In this document: in pieces, positions 1 through 11,880 of the stretch
How the letters are laid out: each line of letters begins with the position of its first letter
Numbering within the stretch: position 1 is the stretch's first letter
NCBI RefSeq assembly: GCF_950023065.1
Contig: NC_088677.1
Span: 72,937,469 to 73,001,468 of the forward strand
DNA length: 64,000 nucleotides
Direction of reading: 5' to 3'
From: Planococcus citri
Taxonomy: Eukaryota > Arthropoda > Insecta > Hemiptera > Pseudococcidae
Program-made: the position numbers and the translations under genes
Notes under the pieces: model-generated
The model's input: only the letters and a program-made list of their open reading frames with translations
Databases searched by the model: none
What the model was told of the DNA's origin: nothing

Positions 1-918
1 ACTTCCCATTAGGTGGAAGCTGTGGGCGCATCCTCTCCCGGTACATTAGAAATCACGGATTCGTATAAAGCGAGTCGAAATAGGTACCTAAAATAAAATG
101 CATCCTTTTGCGATTATTCTTCCCAATGTTCGCTAAATCCATTCGATGTAACCAGATTTTCAATGAAAAATTTCATATTTCTGGGTAAGAAAAAAAACGT
201 CTAAAATGACGCTAAATCGTGACAAAAGGAAAGAAATTGAGGTAGGCAGTTTGACTCTTGTTGAATTCCAATATGGTACCTACGAAACAAAATTTAAATT
301 AAAAAAATCTTTCCTAAGGCAGGAAAGTGTCGAAATAATATGATTTTTCGATCATTGAGGTAGTTTCTATGTACAACTCGGAAAGCTCTAGAACTTGACA
401 TGAAGGAGGAAAATTGCTAATGGAACTTTTAAAAATAGGGCAATATTGCTCAACAGGTAAGACATTTTTAAAATTTTTAATATTGATTTTTTTCGTAATT
501 TATTGCTTAAAGACGTGATGTACCTACATTTTTTTTCAAGTTTTCAACATTGATTTTTCAATGATTTGTTCACATAAAGGTGATAGACATACAAGAAGAA
601 ACATTGGGGTGGATACGAAAAATATCTCGATATATTTCGACGTAATTTCGTAATGGCCATCATTTTGAGCATAAAAAGTCTTTCAGAAAAAATGTCAGCC
701 ACGACGAAGCTTCGAAAGAAAAATACCACTGTCCAATTTGAGAGTATACTTGTCTCAAAGATGAAATTTGAGGTTCTGTGTCGACTCAAGTTATTGATAT
801 CAAAATCCAAACCCACTTTTAGAATGGTTGAAAATCGCAAAACAGTCGCAGTCTCTTGTCATGGCAGCCGCCACATCGACGAGATAGGGTTGCAACATTT
901 ATCAAAAAAGTTTAAGGA
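1..918. other. AT-rich stretch without a supported gene
   Basis: I see no gene here. The short open frames on both strands around 544-922 overlap each other, have no splice sites or poly(A) signal that fit, and look like chance. No repeat family defined elsewhere in the window is recognisable. Confidence 0.5.
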
Positions 919-1368
919 TTAACTATAGCGATCTGGTCGACTCTCTTCGTTAAATACGCAGAAAACTTTGATCGTTATAAGAATACAGAAGTCACAAACC
1001 ATCCATGCGTTGTTTCCTTTAAAATTGGAGTGTTTTTCCTTACCCTTCTTTGCCACCCCCCCCCCTCCATTCAAGTTTGATTCTGCGGATAAGTAAGTAC
1101 GTATTTTACATACAAGTAGAATAAGTACATATCTCTCGTATGCAAAAAGATGAATTGCATAAATAACAACAATAACGTGGCTTTTTTCTGGCAAAGTTTT
1201 CTTTACACCATCGAGTAGGCAGAAAATAATGTTAATTGCTGGAAACAACGAAAGGTATAATTTTTCGAGGATTACGACGAAATTACACCGCTGCTTCCGA
1301 ACAGAACCACTGCATTGGAGGATGGTGGATGGTAGAAGAATGCAAAAAAGTGTTGGCTCCGACGACAT
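919..1368 (-). CDS. Uncertain 149-residue open frame with ATG and TATA-like box
   Basis: I do not recognise this protein. The frame begins with a true ATG at 1368 on the minus strand and runs 149 codons to a stop at 919. A TATATAAG-like box lies on the minus strand near 1402-1410, about the right distance upstream for a start of transcription just before the ATG. The predicted protein has hydrophobic stretches around residues 28-52 and 68-90 and a glycine run at about 101-104 that comes from a poly-C tract at 1058-1067. That tract is a sign the frame may be accidental. A chance open frame of this length is plausible in a window this size, and no homologue comes to mind. Confidence 0.2.
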   Translation of the reverse strand: MSSEPTLFCILLPSTILQCSGSVRKQRCNFVVILEKLYLSLFPAINIIFCLLDGVKKTLPEKSHVIVVIYAIHLFAYERYVLILLVCKIRTYLSAESNLNGGGGVAKKGKEKHSNFKGNNAWMVCDFCILITIKVFCVFNEESRPDRYS

Positions 1369-1517
1369 TATGTAAATATTTTAATTTCGGTTTGGTCGTT
1401 TTTCTTATATAATGTCGACGCGAGCGAGACCGCGTATAATATGGCTACAAGCAATTTACCGGATTCGCATGCTTCTTGTTGCATTCTTTTATATTTTGTT
1501 TTTGCCTGGCTCGGCTC

Positions 1518-2486
1518 ATATACTCTAGGGTGCGGCCCAATTGTATGAAAAAATAATTGTTTTTAAATTTTCAACGGCACTACCTCAAAAAAGTTTCCTT
1601 AGACTGTAAAAATACAGAATCCAAAATTTGAGTGATTTCCAGGAATATTTAGAGGTCGCTCAATGCCCATTTGTAAGGAACGAGGGTCGCGCGCCCGAAC
1701 CTACAACATTTCCACCATAGTACCGTGGACAACGCGACGTGTTCAGCCTCACGCAGTCGCGCTCAATGTTACAACTCCTTTCAATCACTTTACACAACGA
1801 ATGATACGTTAGCTCATCTTTTCCTAATGTCAGGGCTGTACAAAAAAATATTTAAAAAAGAAAAAAATTATTTGAAACGTTTTTACTCGTTAAAAATAAA
1901 ACGTATTCAAAACGCGTTTTAAATAACTTTTAAACGAAATTTTGGAGTTCTTTTTTTCCTCAATTTCTTTTGTGCTTAGTGATTCTGATGCTACGAGTTT
2001 TAATGTACATTGTATATTGTGTAATTCTTCCAATAAAGTATTAAGTTGCACATATCCTACAAGTTAGGTACTATTCTGTGTAAGTATCTTATACCTCAAA
2101 TCCGCACAAAACGAAAAACCGTTATAAAAGTTCCTGGCCGTAATTTATTCTTCACAAAGTATCAGAAATTCATATTGTGCTTAGAAAATTGAAAAATATA
2201 CATGATGCGCAAATATTTCCTTCAGTACTTAGGTAATCTTGTTGAGAGAAGTTCGTAACATTGAGCGCGAGAGGATACGTCGCGTTGTCCACGTTACTGT
2301 GGTGGAACGTAGTGTGCTCGCGCGCGCGACCCTCGTTCCGCACAAATGGGCTTTGAGCGACCTCTAAATATCAATTTTTCGAAAAACTGTTCAAATGGTA
2401 TTTTTTTTTTATAGAATTGAACAAAATTACGGGTAGTCCAATTTATTTTTTCAAACTTTTGTTTTGGGCCGCACCCTAATATACTC
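1518..2486. mobile_element. Non-autonomous hAT element with perfect 8-bp TSD
   Basis: The element proper is 1526-2478 (953 bp). Both ends carry the 15-bp perfect terminal inverted repeat TAGGGTGCGGCCCAA. They are flanked by a perfect 8-bp duplication ATATACTC at 1518-1525 and 2479-2486, which is the hAT hallmark. Long subterminal inverted arms (about 1645-1776 and 2250-2371) pair with only scattered mismatches, so most of the element can fold into a hairpin. The interior (1780-2240) is AT-rich. The only open frame, 65 codons at 1725-1922, starts inside the left arm and shows no transposase motif. It must have been mobilised by a transposase from elsewhere. Confidence 0.92.
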
Positions 2487-2779
2487 GGGCACGAGCCGGT
2501 TGTTAAACGAGGTACTTACACGTGCATTTCCGCCGCAATTTTTTGCCGGATTATATGCATATCTGAATTGCGGAAAAAATTCCACCCAGAGGCAAGGTAA
2601 CCTTTGAGTAGTGAGGCCGCAACAGTGTGAGTATATGTAATGTAATAAGATGTGATTTATTGTTAGTTACCTAATTGAAAAGTCGGATGTGTTTATTTTT
2701 AATTATCATACCTACCTATGTGAAAGGCAACTGTTGTAGGTAATTGAATTTCCAGTTGCATGTTACGAATAAACTGACC

Positions 2780-3722
2780 AGGAAACCTTTCGGAATGGCA
2801 GTTTCTGATTTGAACAGGATCGCGAGCTTTGAACTTGGAGACATCATTGTCTAAAACCCCCGTGATCAAAATTTCAGCTGCCCAATTTATTTTTCGATTT
2901 TTGACGAATTTTTGAAAATTCAATATTGATTATTTTTAGCGAATCGGGGATGTTTTTTTATGTCTTTTAAATGCACAGGTGCATAATCAGTCGAAAATAA
3001 GGGAAATCAGTCGTGAAAATGTATCAACTCCCTTGAACCGAATTACACTATTTCTGGTCATTTTGAGCCTCCAGTCCAATTTTCGAATCCTCCAGAATTT
3101 TAAAATTTCTTCAGAAGAGATGGAAATCAATTGGAGCAACTGAAAATCGAGTTTTGGCTTCTGTGTAACTATTGGACCTGTTTGAAGGATTTATCTATAC
3201 TTACTTCAGCTAATTTCAAAGCGGATACCTCGAGTGTATTTTTTGACCAAAATATGCACTTTCAATGATACAGTTGGAGAATTCTGGTCGAAAAAACACA
3301 CTGGAAGAGTCTACCTGGAAGTTGCCTAAAATATGAATAAATCTTTTGAATAGGTCAAAGATGAGCCATAACTCGATTTTCAACTGTCTCAACAGCTGAT
3401 TTCTGTATCTTCTGGAAAAATTTTAAAATTCTGGAGACTACAAAAATTGCGCTGAAACCTCAAGAATGGCCAGAAACGGCGATATTCTGTTCGAGGGAGT
3501 TGATATTACTAATTTACACCATTTTTACTAAATGTACATATATATTTTTTTTAAAAAGCATATTTTGCCAAAAAAAATTAATTTTGAATTTTCAAAAATT
3601 TGTTAAAAATCAAAAAATAAATTTGAGAGGCTGAAATTTTGGTTATTGAGGTTTCAAAACATATTTTTTTCAAAAATCTTGATCTCGTTCAAATCTGAGG
3701 TGGACACCTCGAAAGGTTACCT
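2780..3722. mobile_element. Palindromic element, family B, copy 1
   Basis: The two halves pair over almost the whole length. Sequence 2877-2935 pairs with 3590-3650, 3018-3250 pairs with 3280-3505, and the outer ends share AACCTTTCG (2784-2792 against the complement of 3710-3718). The hinge is near 3265. Related copies are at 33926-34640, 44290-44960 and 59401-59785. No open frame of note is present and I could not define a target-site duplication, so the superfamily is unknown. Confidence 0.75.
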
Positions 3723-3887
3723 CGTGTGTTATAGAATACTGGGATACCTTGATGAAGTTTGCGGATCACCAATGTTTGAATGAATTGCAATTACCTATAG
3801 GCTAATATATTTTAATGGTTTAAAAATTATATTGTTCTCATTAACAGTGGCTTTGTTGCCAGTATTTGAATCCAATACACCATAAAG

Positions 3888-4173
3888 CATCTTTACGTAG
3901 TGGTGGGATATTATCGATATATATCGATATGCGAGTGTACCGATATTTATCGATATGAAAAATCCGATATCCGATATATCGGAAAATTCAGCTTAAAGTT
4001 GATTTAGCTTCTCTTTTCATGAAAAATCAGCTGTTTTATGATCTTTTTATGAATGTCAAAAACTTGCGATATATATATATCGATATTCATATATCAATGA
4101 GACCGTCGATATTTTGACGATATCGATATCCCAAAATATCAGTAATATCCCATCACTAATCCCAAAAAAGATG
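3888..4173. mobile_element. Small hAT-like inverted-repeat element
   Basis: The ends TAGTGGTGGGATATTA (3898-3913) and the complement of TAATATCCCATCACTA (4143-4158) form a terminal inverted repeat with one mismatch. The weaker match CATCTTT extends it outwards to 3888 and 4173. The interior is made of ATCGATAT words. TAGTGGTGGG-type ends are typical of hAT miniature elements, but no 8-bp duplication is visible, so the insertion is old or the boundaries are off. Confidence 0.6.
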
Positions 4174-4844
4174 TCGAAATTGTCTTTTCATCGAATGTAA
4201 GTATATTCTTCCTGATCCCACCTACTCAGCAACCACACAGCCAACGAAGAGTCACGTTTTTACTGCACATCGCGAATGTTGCAATACCTTCATCTACTTT
4301 CGGCTTGAAAACAGGACAGAGGTGAGAAGACATTCAGAAAATATTCTTTATAAAAAATGTGTAAGTTGATGTAGATATTCTGAAGTGCTTTGGAAAAAGG
4401 GTACTTACTACGTACACACACAGCGTTTGGAGTGTAGCTAGGGCTACTCTGTAGTACAAGCCGATCTGGATTATTGGTTGGAAACCCTCTCAAGAGTGCT
4501 TTTTTCATTTGCTGGAAATCTATGAAAGATGAAGGCTTGTTCAAGCCGAAACCTTTGAACTGTGAAGTATACCCACTTACAATTAGTTTCTCAAAATGTA
4601 CAAGTAATGTTGCAATATTATCTCAATCGAAAGGTAAACAAAATTTCATACCTACATACGATTGCAGACTATAAAAATGTGAAATACCTCAGTTATCGAT
4701 AAGTTGACGAGATGGATTTGAATTTTGAGAGAAAAAAATGACACCAATACCACCATCTAGCAGGAAAATTGATCATTCATTTGTAATTTTAGCTGGGCCA
4801 GGAGATTTCTTCTTTTTGAAGTTTTTTAGAATTTCTCTCCTTAG

Positions 4845-5106
4845 AAATATGTACCTACCTGTGAAGGATGGAGAACGAAAAAATAGAAATGTCTACATCC
4901 ATCAGACGAAAAAAGTCACAGGAACACTCTCAATACAAGAATACATTGAGGCAGCCAACACAGATTATGCACCTCCATCCGACCTGGAAACTGACGATGA
5001 TTTTGAGAAGCAGTATTGGAAGGACATTAGACTAATGTCATCTACAGAAACCGATTCCTTTAATTGTGCGTGCACTATTCGGAGATTTAAAAAAAAATCG
5101 CGATGA
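4845..5106 (+). pseudogene. KDM4-like histone demethylase fragment
   Basis: KDM4 proteins are JmjN/JmjC histone lysine demethylases that act in the nucleus. The frame opens at 4738, but a good splice acceptor (pyrimidine tract then TTAG, ending 4844) suggests the exon starts at 4845. Residues encoded by about 4891-5031 match the linker between JmjN and JmjC in KDM4: QEYIEAANTDY, a proline pair, then DDFEKQYWKDI, corresponding to the conserved pattern of E-F/Y, A-N, Y, P, D-L-E-R-K-Y-W-K-N. After that the frame diverges and ends with a lysine-rich tail at a stop at 5106. No convincing donor site follows, and no JmjC iron-binding residues are seen within the next several kilobases. It could be a decayed exon, a duplicated fragment, or an exon of a lineage-specific relative. 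The homology rests on my memory of the family. Confidence 0.5.
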
Positions 5107-5268
5107 GAGGAAAGTAGGGCTACATTGTTTCACAAGCTTCTAAATCTTCTTCGATTTCATGGGCACCAAAAATGAGAAGAAATTTTTTTGCAGAAAATTG
5201 AATTTAAAAAAAATGATCTTTGCACATTTTTTAAATCCTAAAAATTAAAAGAGATACATAGATAAGTA

Positions 5269-5811
5269 CAAGAGTCCACGGAAAGAACCAGGTAAGTTAC
5301 TTTTTCAAACTTCTGAGTTATTGCGTTTTGAAGTATCAGAATGCTCCAATTTTGTAGCGAATTTGAATTTCATCAAGGTAATGTCTGGAAATACATCACA
5401 CAACATCCCACAAACACAACTTGAGGCATTGTAGAAAAAAAATGAAGAGATGCGCCAGTCACGACTTGAAAAGTCACTCTTTTCGTGAAAAAATTAAGCA
5501 AAAAATTGAAAAATCAGTGTTTCGCAACAACTTGAATTTGATGAAAATCGATTATTATGATGACATAATGAAAAATTTTTGTATTCTAAATAGTTAACGA
5601 TGTTGAAATTTTCTTTCTGTTGCCTCACATTTGGTCTTGGCTCATTTTTCTCCTCTCCTATTTTTTTTAAAGGCCATTTTACCCACGAAAAATCGATTTT
5701 TTCAAAATCTAAATGGACTACATTTTTCTACTCCTCAGTGTGAATTTAATTCAACCCTAAACTCATTTTTGAAAAAAAGTGACTTACCTGGTTCTTTCCG
5801 TGGACTCTTCA
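5269..5811. mobile_element. TA-flanked miniature inverted-repeat element
   Basis: About 40 bp at 5270-5308 is repeated inverted at 5771-5809, with the core AGAGTCCACGGAAAGAACCA identical. Both ends abut a TA dinucleotide (5267-5268 and 5812-5813), allowing a one-base difference at the tip, which suggests a mariner/Tc1-like or other TA-targeting family. The interior is AT-rich with no supported coding. Confidence 0.7.
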
Positions 5812-6560
5812 TATTACCTGTATACTTATTATTTGAAGAAAAAATCAGAAAAATATTTTTTTCATCTTCATTTTTAAAAATTTTAATTGACATGTACCTG
5901 CCGATATCTTTCCAAGTTTAAAAATACCTATCGAATAAGTATATCATGAGCAAAAAACTTTTTTTGTGAAGAGTTGAATAATTTCTCACAAAAAATCAGG
6001 AAAAAAAATGTTGTTTCATCCTCGCTTTAAAATTTAAATCAATAAATAACATCTCATTTAATTTTGAAGACAGCGAAAAGTCAAATTTGATCAAAATATT
6101 TTTCATCGAATTTCTAGCTAAATGTTTGCTGGATTCAATTTTGAAAATAACTGTCCAGGAATCAAACAATTCGACGGATCAGTTTTCAAGTCTTGAAAGA
6201 AAAAAAAAGCTCATTGAAATCGTTTTACAACTAATTTCACTGCGCCGAGCTCGAACTGATGACTGATGCACCAGAAATGAGCATTATTCCAGCTGATTAC
6301 TGCTCACTTGCTTCTTATTTTGAAAAATTTGATACCCCAAGAGAGAACGAGGAATAGGTATGAAAAAACCATTTTGGCATTGTTCGATGAAACGTTTGTA
6401 AGATGGTGTTGAAATCGTAACTTAATACTTATTACATCATCAAAATTTAATTTATAAACTGAATTTTTCATGTATTTTCAAATCATCACAACGAGTAAAT
6501 TTCTTTCACTCACAAAGAAGTTACCTATCTCAACTGACAGAAAATGTTTGAACTGGACAC
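5812..6560. other. AT-rich spacer
   Basis: I see no gene and no clear repeat boundaries here. Confidence 0.5.
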
Positions 6561-6564
6561 TGCT

Positions 6565-7140
6565 AAATCGGAAAGAACATACAAAAGTACCTAAGTACAT
6601 CACCAGCCCGAATTTCAGCTGCTAAAAAGCAGTTTTTGGTTTTTGACGAATTTTAAAAAAGTCAAATCTGGTTAAAAAAATGAGAAGAAACCAAAATGCC
6701 ATCAAATCATACAAATTGTTATAGCCTATTTTTCGAAGCACCAACTCGTTTGGAATTGGTTTTGAAGTGATTCGAGGAGCTCTGGAGCTTCTCCAGTTGA
6801 TTTTTGAAAGTATAAATTTTCACCAGATTGTATATCCAATAGAGCTAAAATTATCTAACATCTTAATTTCAATATGCTGAGTTGAATGAAGCTAGTTTCA
6901 AGCGGTTCTGGAGCCTTCAGATATTTATTTTGAAAATTACAGATTTTCAAAAAGTGCGATAAAAACAGCCCAAATTGTTGTGTAAATGAGTGAACACTGA
7001 ACAGGTCACTAATAAACACCAACCGCACTCTTACGTGCTAAATAGCACAGTTTTTATGGCACTTTTTGAAATTCTAGAATACTCAAAATATGGAGGTTTC
7101 AGAACGGCTAAAAACCACTTTCAATATTTCCTCAGATTCG
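6565..7140. mobile_element. Palindromic element, family A, copy 1 (right end lost)
   Basis: It starts with the family A left end (ACATCACCAGCC at 6598-6609). It carries the family hallmark of a short sequence around GGAGCTTCTCCAGTTGA near 6785, and passes the hinge region near 6975-7010 (ACACCAACCGC). The right half stops after the GGAGGTTTCAGAAC block near 7092-7105. The 65-codon frame at 6990-7187 lies in the repeat and is not a gene. Confidence 0.6.
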
Positions 7141-7189
7141 AGAATCATCATTCAATGTTTTGCTCAATGAGCGCGGTAGGTAAGTAGAG

Positions 7190-8130
7190 AAGAACTTGAA
7201 TTTACGAAGAAAATTTTCTCGAGTTCCCTCAACAAGTGATTAAGAAATTCTCAAATATTTCAATAGACCAATGAAGCCTTGAAATGGTCTATCAACACTG
7301 ACTATCAAATACAATTTTTACTTTGAACTGGGGCCATAGGTCCAGTAGCAGAATGGGTAAGACTATATAAAAGTGTTTTTGAAAATACTCCATTATCTTT
7401 TCATAACCCATATTTCCACACTGAGGACACTTTCGACGCTACGAGTACAATTGAAATTTTTTGGGCGAATTTCAATTTACAATGAAAAGTCTCTGTGATG
7501 TGTGAACGGTAAATATTCATCGATATTTTTTTTTCACGAATAACTGAGAAAATGGTAGATATATAACCTCACGAAAATACTGTTAATTTTACATCAGAAA
7601 AATATTGCAATTGAATTATGAAGACGCAATAGTACTCTATTCGACCATCAACTTATAACTGATGAGATCAATAAATCCCAAGATCAGTCACTGGACATCG
7701 CTGGCAGCGATTAGAGGAGGAGGTAGGAAAATGCTGAATGCCAATTTACTCCAGATTACGATACGCCGCGCCGAGCCGTTTGAATTAATTTCGACATTGC
7801 TCGGTGAAACTTTGTAAGATGGTATTCACTTTGTTACTCAATGCATGTCAACGAGCAAATTTTTTACCTGATAAACAGATCGCAGTGAGGAAGAAATACT
7901 GCAGACTAGTTTAAAAGTAAGAAATTTTAGCAAGTTGAAAAGCACGTGTAAAACGGTCAGAATATATATTAGATCAAGCAGACATAATTCAAAGGGTGAA
8001 TTAGCAAATGACTGAAGGGTTGAAAAATACCACAACGACGTGGAAACGTTAAACAGACAAATATAATTCACTTTTAACCCACGGTCTGCTAGAAAGCAAA
8101 TCATAGGGTACGAAAAGGAAAAGTAAAATG
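7190..8130. other. AT-rich spacer
   Basis: No gene is supported. The open frame on the minus strand at 7838-8104 has a hydrophobic composition but no splice or poly(A) context. Confidence 0.4.
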
Positions 8131-8840
8131 CTCATCACGGTCTTATCTGAAGAATTTTGTCGTTTTGTCAATCGGCCAGGCCATAATATGGGCAGTTCGA
8201 CCAGGAAACACTCGTAAAGTATGCGATGCGGCTGCGACGATAATTCAATGTCAGGGTGTAATTTGTGGTCGATTACTCGTCTTTTGCAAGTTTACCAGTG
8301 TATTGTCGCAGTCGTAGATTTTAATTTGCGAAGGGTTGTTCGTGTGTATGGTTTTTTGATTCACGTAGTAGGTTCTACATAAGAATTTTGGAAACTAAGT
8401 TTGAATACAAGGAAAAAGCATAGAGAAAGGGCGGAGGCTCGAAATGCCACCGAAGTATTAATTCCTCGAGCCAAGGAAATGTTAAGCAATCAAATGAAGA
8501 GATTAGTTTTGCAGCTCGACTCGAATATTCATAAATCAATTGATTTAGATGGAAGGTGGAAGTGGAGTGGATACAGTATTGCCATTGTGGCCCCTATCGA
8601 CTTGATTTCATCGTCGTTAATTTAGGGTACCCTTTTCAAAAGTATGGTACTGCACTGCAATGTGCATTTTGTACGTGGCTTTTCTGTTCAGTTCGGTTTT
8701 TCGACATGAAATTCATGAGTGAGCGTTTATCCGAATGCATCGAATTCATTCGTCTTATTTTTAGAAGGGAACGTTCTGTGAAACGTACCAAAAATACACG
8801 TGCTCGATGTAGTGAACATGAATATTTGTACTTACCCTAG
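8131..8840 (+). other. Less AT-rich island with overlapping open frames
   Basis: Base composition shifts to a more balanced mix here and the sequence is not shared with the repeat families. Two plus-strand frames overlap: 8383-8625, charged and lysine/arginine-rich at first but without an ATG, and 8556-8840, which has an ATG and cysteines. A possible acceptor (TTAATTTAG) precedes 8624. The island could be an exon, promoter or conserved element. I cannot choose, and recognise neither protein. Confidence 0.25.
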
Positions 8841-9400
8841 GGAATGATTGAATTTTTTTTAAAATTTCGAGTTGAGCTCGCTCTTCATTTTTTTTTTACG
8901 GATTATTGAAATTTTCAACCCCACGCCCAATTTTTTATTACGTCTTTATTCCTTGTACTGTCTAAAACATTCAAAGAAAATAAATTATGGAAAAAAAATT
9001 CAAAAACCTTCTTCAGACGAGATAGAAAATATTAAATTTTGAGCACTTACGACTACATTATTCGGGTTCAAGTACCCGGGGGGGGGGGGAGGGGGAGGTT
9101 AACTCAACATTTTATTGCTGAGATAGTTTTATATCAACGCCAAACCATTTGAGTGAATTTCGCACAATTTTGAGATAGTGCGGATTTTACCATCTTATCC
9201 TTAAAGGATCTTTCAGAGCTAAGTATAAATTAAAAATTTGAAAAAAATTCAAAAACCATACATTTTATAGTTACAACAATAAATTTTCATGCTGAAATTT
9301 GCAAAACCACGAGGTGGTACAGATTTTCAGCATATGGCAGCTTCCTCTTGAAAATCCACTGTTCCGGAAAACACGGACGAATTAATTTTCCAAAATGGTA
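8841..9400. other. AT-rich spacer with an 11-G run
   Basis: No gene. A long G tract begins near 9078 and is followed by GGGGGAGG. Several similar mononucleotide G or C tracts of 9-13 bases occur elsewhere in the window (1058, 12755, 16177, 21781, 44401, 50236, 61551). Confidence 0.5.
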
Positions 9401-9959
9401 ACCATGGGTAGGTAAGTAAGTAATTTTTATTTTGTTAAGAGACTAAATGGAGTTCGCTGAACACGAAAATGGCGTAAAAATTCAACATTAATCCGCCTTT
9501 TTTCAGAAAATCTCATTTTTTGAAGAAAAAAAATGAATCATTTTTTATTGAACAAGCGATCGGCATTAGGAACTGGCTCAATGGTTCGGATTCAGCGACC
9601 CAGAATTAGTTTTAAAAAAAAACTCTTTTTTCTCAATTTTTTGGAAAATTAAAAAAAAATAGGGATAAAAATGTATCCTTCTCGTTTCTCTGAGATGAAA
9701 ACGAATCGAGTTGAAATTTCAGTTAAGGTGGGTTTGTCGACATGAATTAATTTCTGGTACATATCAGATTTTCCAGAAAGTTTTTGGGTTCTCTGAAACT
9801 GCTCTTTCGGGGATAAAAATTGAACCACACAATACGTATTGCCTTTGAAAGCCAACGTGCTCTTACGACATTTTCTGAACATGAAGTCGATGATCACGAA
9901 CATGACACTCGAATTGAGTTTTGTTTTGTTGTTTTTAACAATTATTTTTAATTAACACG

Positions 9960-11880
9960 AAAAAAACTCTTTTTGATCATGAAAGCCTAGAATTCATTTC
10001 CAGCAGAATAAGTAATTTTTCAACTATTTTTTGACAAATTCGCGAGAATGCTGAACACAAAAATGGCACGACGCGCGACGTTTAAGTTGGGCATTGATTC
10101 ACCATTTATCAGAAACTCTATCCTTTATTAAAATCACCATTTTTTTTTCATGAAAGAGCAGCCAGCTTCAAAAATCCTGTTTGATCAAGAAAGCCGAGAA
10201 TTTATTTCCAGCAGAAGTAAGTACCTATGTAATTTTCTAATGTTTTTTGACGAATTCACAACGTCAAAATCGAGTGTTGATTCGCAGCTTTTTTTTCATG
10301 AAACACCAGCCAGCTTCAAAAACTCTGTTGATCCAGAAAGCTGAGAATTTATTTCTAGCAGAAGTAAGTAATTTTTCAACTGTTTTTTGACAAATTTGTG
10401 AGATTGCTGAACACAAAAATGGCACAACGTTGAAGTTGGGTATTGATTTGCTGTTTGTCAGAAACTAAGTACATCCTTTTTTTTAATCACAATATTTTTT
10501 TCATGAAAGAGCAGCAAGCTTCATATTGGATCAAGTAAGCAAAGAATTTATTTCCAGCAGAAGTACTATGTTTCGCCATTTTTAGACAAATTATAGGTTG
10601 CTGAACATGAAAATGGCAAAAATTGAGTGTTAATAATCGCCATTTTTCAGAAACTCCATTTTTTTTAATCATGATTTTTTTCATGAAAGAGAAGCCAGCT
10701 TCAAAAATCCTGCCTGTTTGATCAAGAAAGCCGAGAATTTTCTAGCAGAAGTAAGTAATTTTTCAAGGTTTTTTGACAAATTCAAAACCACTGAACACAA
10801 AAATGGCACAACATTAAAATTGGGCATTGATTTGCTGTTTGTCAGAAACTAAGTACAGTACATCCTTTTTTTTAATCACAATATTTTTTTCATGAAAGAG
10901 CAGCAAGCTTCATGTTGGATCAAGTAAGCAGAGAATTTATTTCCAGCAGAAGTACTATGTTTCGCCATATTTTTTAGACAAATTATAGGTTGCTGAACAT
11001 GAAAATGTCAAAAATTGAGTGTTAATAATCGCCACTTTTCAGAAACTCCATTTTTTTTAATCATGATTTTTTTCATGAAAGAGAAGCCAGCTTCCAAAAT
11101 TGAAATTGTATCAAGTAAGCCGAGAATTCATTTCCAGCAAAGTAAGTAATTTTTCAACGTTTTTTGAAGATTACAAGATCGCTGAACAGAAAAATGGCAG
11201 GATGTTAAAATCAAGCATTGATAATCGCTATTTTTCAGAAACTCAATTTTTTTAAATCATGATTTTTTTTCATGAAAGAGCAGCAAGCATCAAAAACCAG
11301 GTTTGATCATTCAAGTTGAGAATTTATTTCCAGCAGAAGAAAGTAATTTTTCAACGTTTTTTGATGAATTTCGAGATCACTGAATATGAAAATAGCACAA
11401 CGTCAAAATTGAGTGTTTTTCTTTTTTGGGGGGCGGGGGGGGGTGTTTGTAATTACTTGATTATTACACGCATCCTGTGAGATTAAAATCGAGTTGTTAA
11501 GGTCAAGTTTTTTAAATTAGGTCTAAGAATTTTTTAATTTCGGAAGAATTGTCTGGTATGAATAGGGATCTTTCATTTGATACACTGTCTTTCAGAAAAT
11601 ACATTTTTTTTTTTTCGTGAAAGAGCAGCCAGCATCAAAAACCAAGTTTCATCAAGCAAGCCGAGAATTTTCCAGTAGAAGAAAGTAATTTTTTAACGTT
11701 TTTTTGACTAATTCAAGATTGCTGAACATGAAAATGACATGCAGTTAAAATTGAGTAGATACCATATTACTGATTCTGTTTTTCAGAAAATACTTCCTTT
11801 GTTTTGAATCATGATTTTTTTAAATGAAAGAGCAGACAGCTTCAAAAACCAACACCAGATTAATAATCAGTGACCTTGGA
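9960..11880. repeat. Degenerate tandem array of about 190-bp units
   Basis: The marker TCATGAAAGAGCAG and its variants recurs near 10149, 10299, 10501, 10682, 10890, 11076, 11269, 11621 and 11823, giving spacings of roughly 150-210 bp with one gap of about 350. Each unit has the same order: a run of T, the marker, a CAGCTTCAAAAA block, GAGAATTTATTTCCAGCAGAAGTAAGTAA, a TTTTTTGACAAATT block, then CTGAACAC-AAAATGGCA. The order is kept while bases have drifted. More decayed copies extend on both sides (about 9400-9650 and 12400-13230). Reading through the marker gives MKEQ in most units, but stops fall at different places, so I treat it as non-coding. Confidence 0.8.

Noticed and set aside
1725..1922. 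65-codon frame within the hAT element
   Set aside because: It starts in the inverted arm and shows no transposase motif.
10150..10344. 64-codon ATG frame inside the tandem array, read as possible duplicated exon protein
   Set aside because: The same reading in the other units hits stops at different positions, so the peptide is not conserved.
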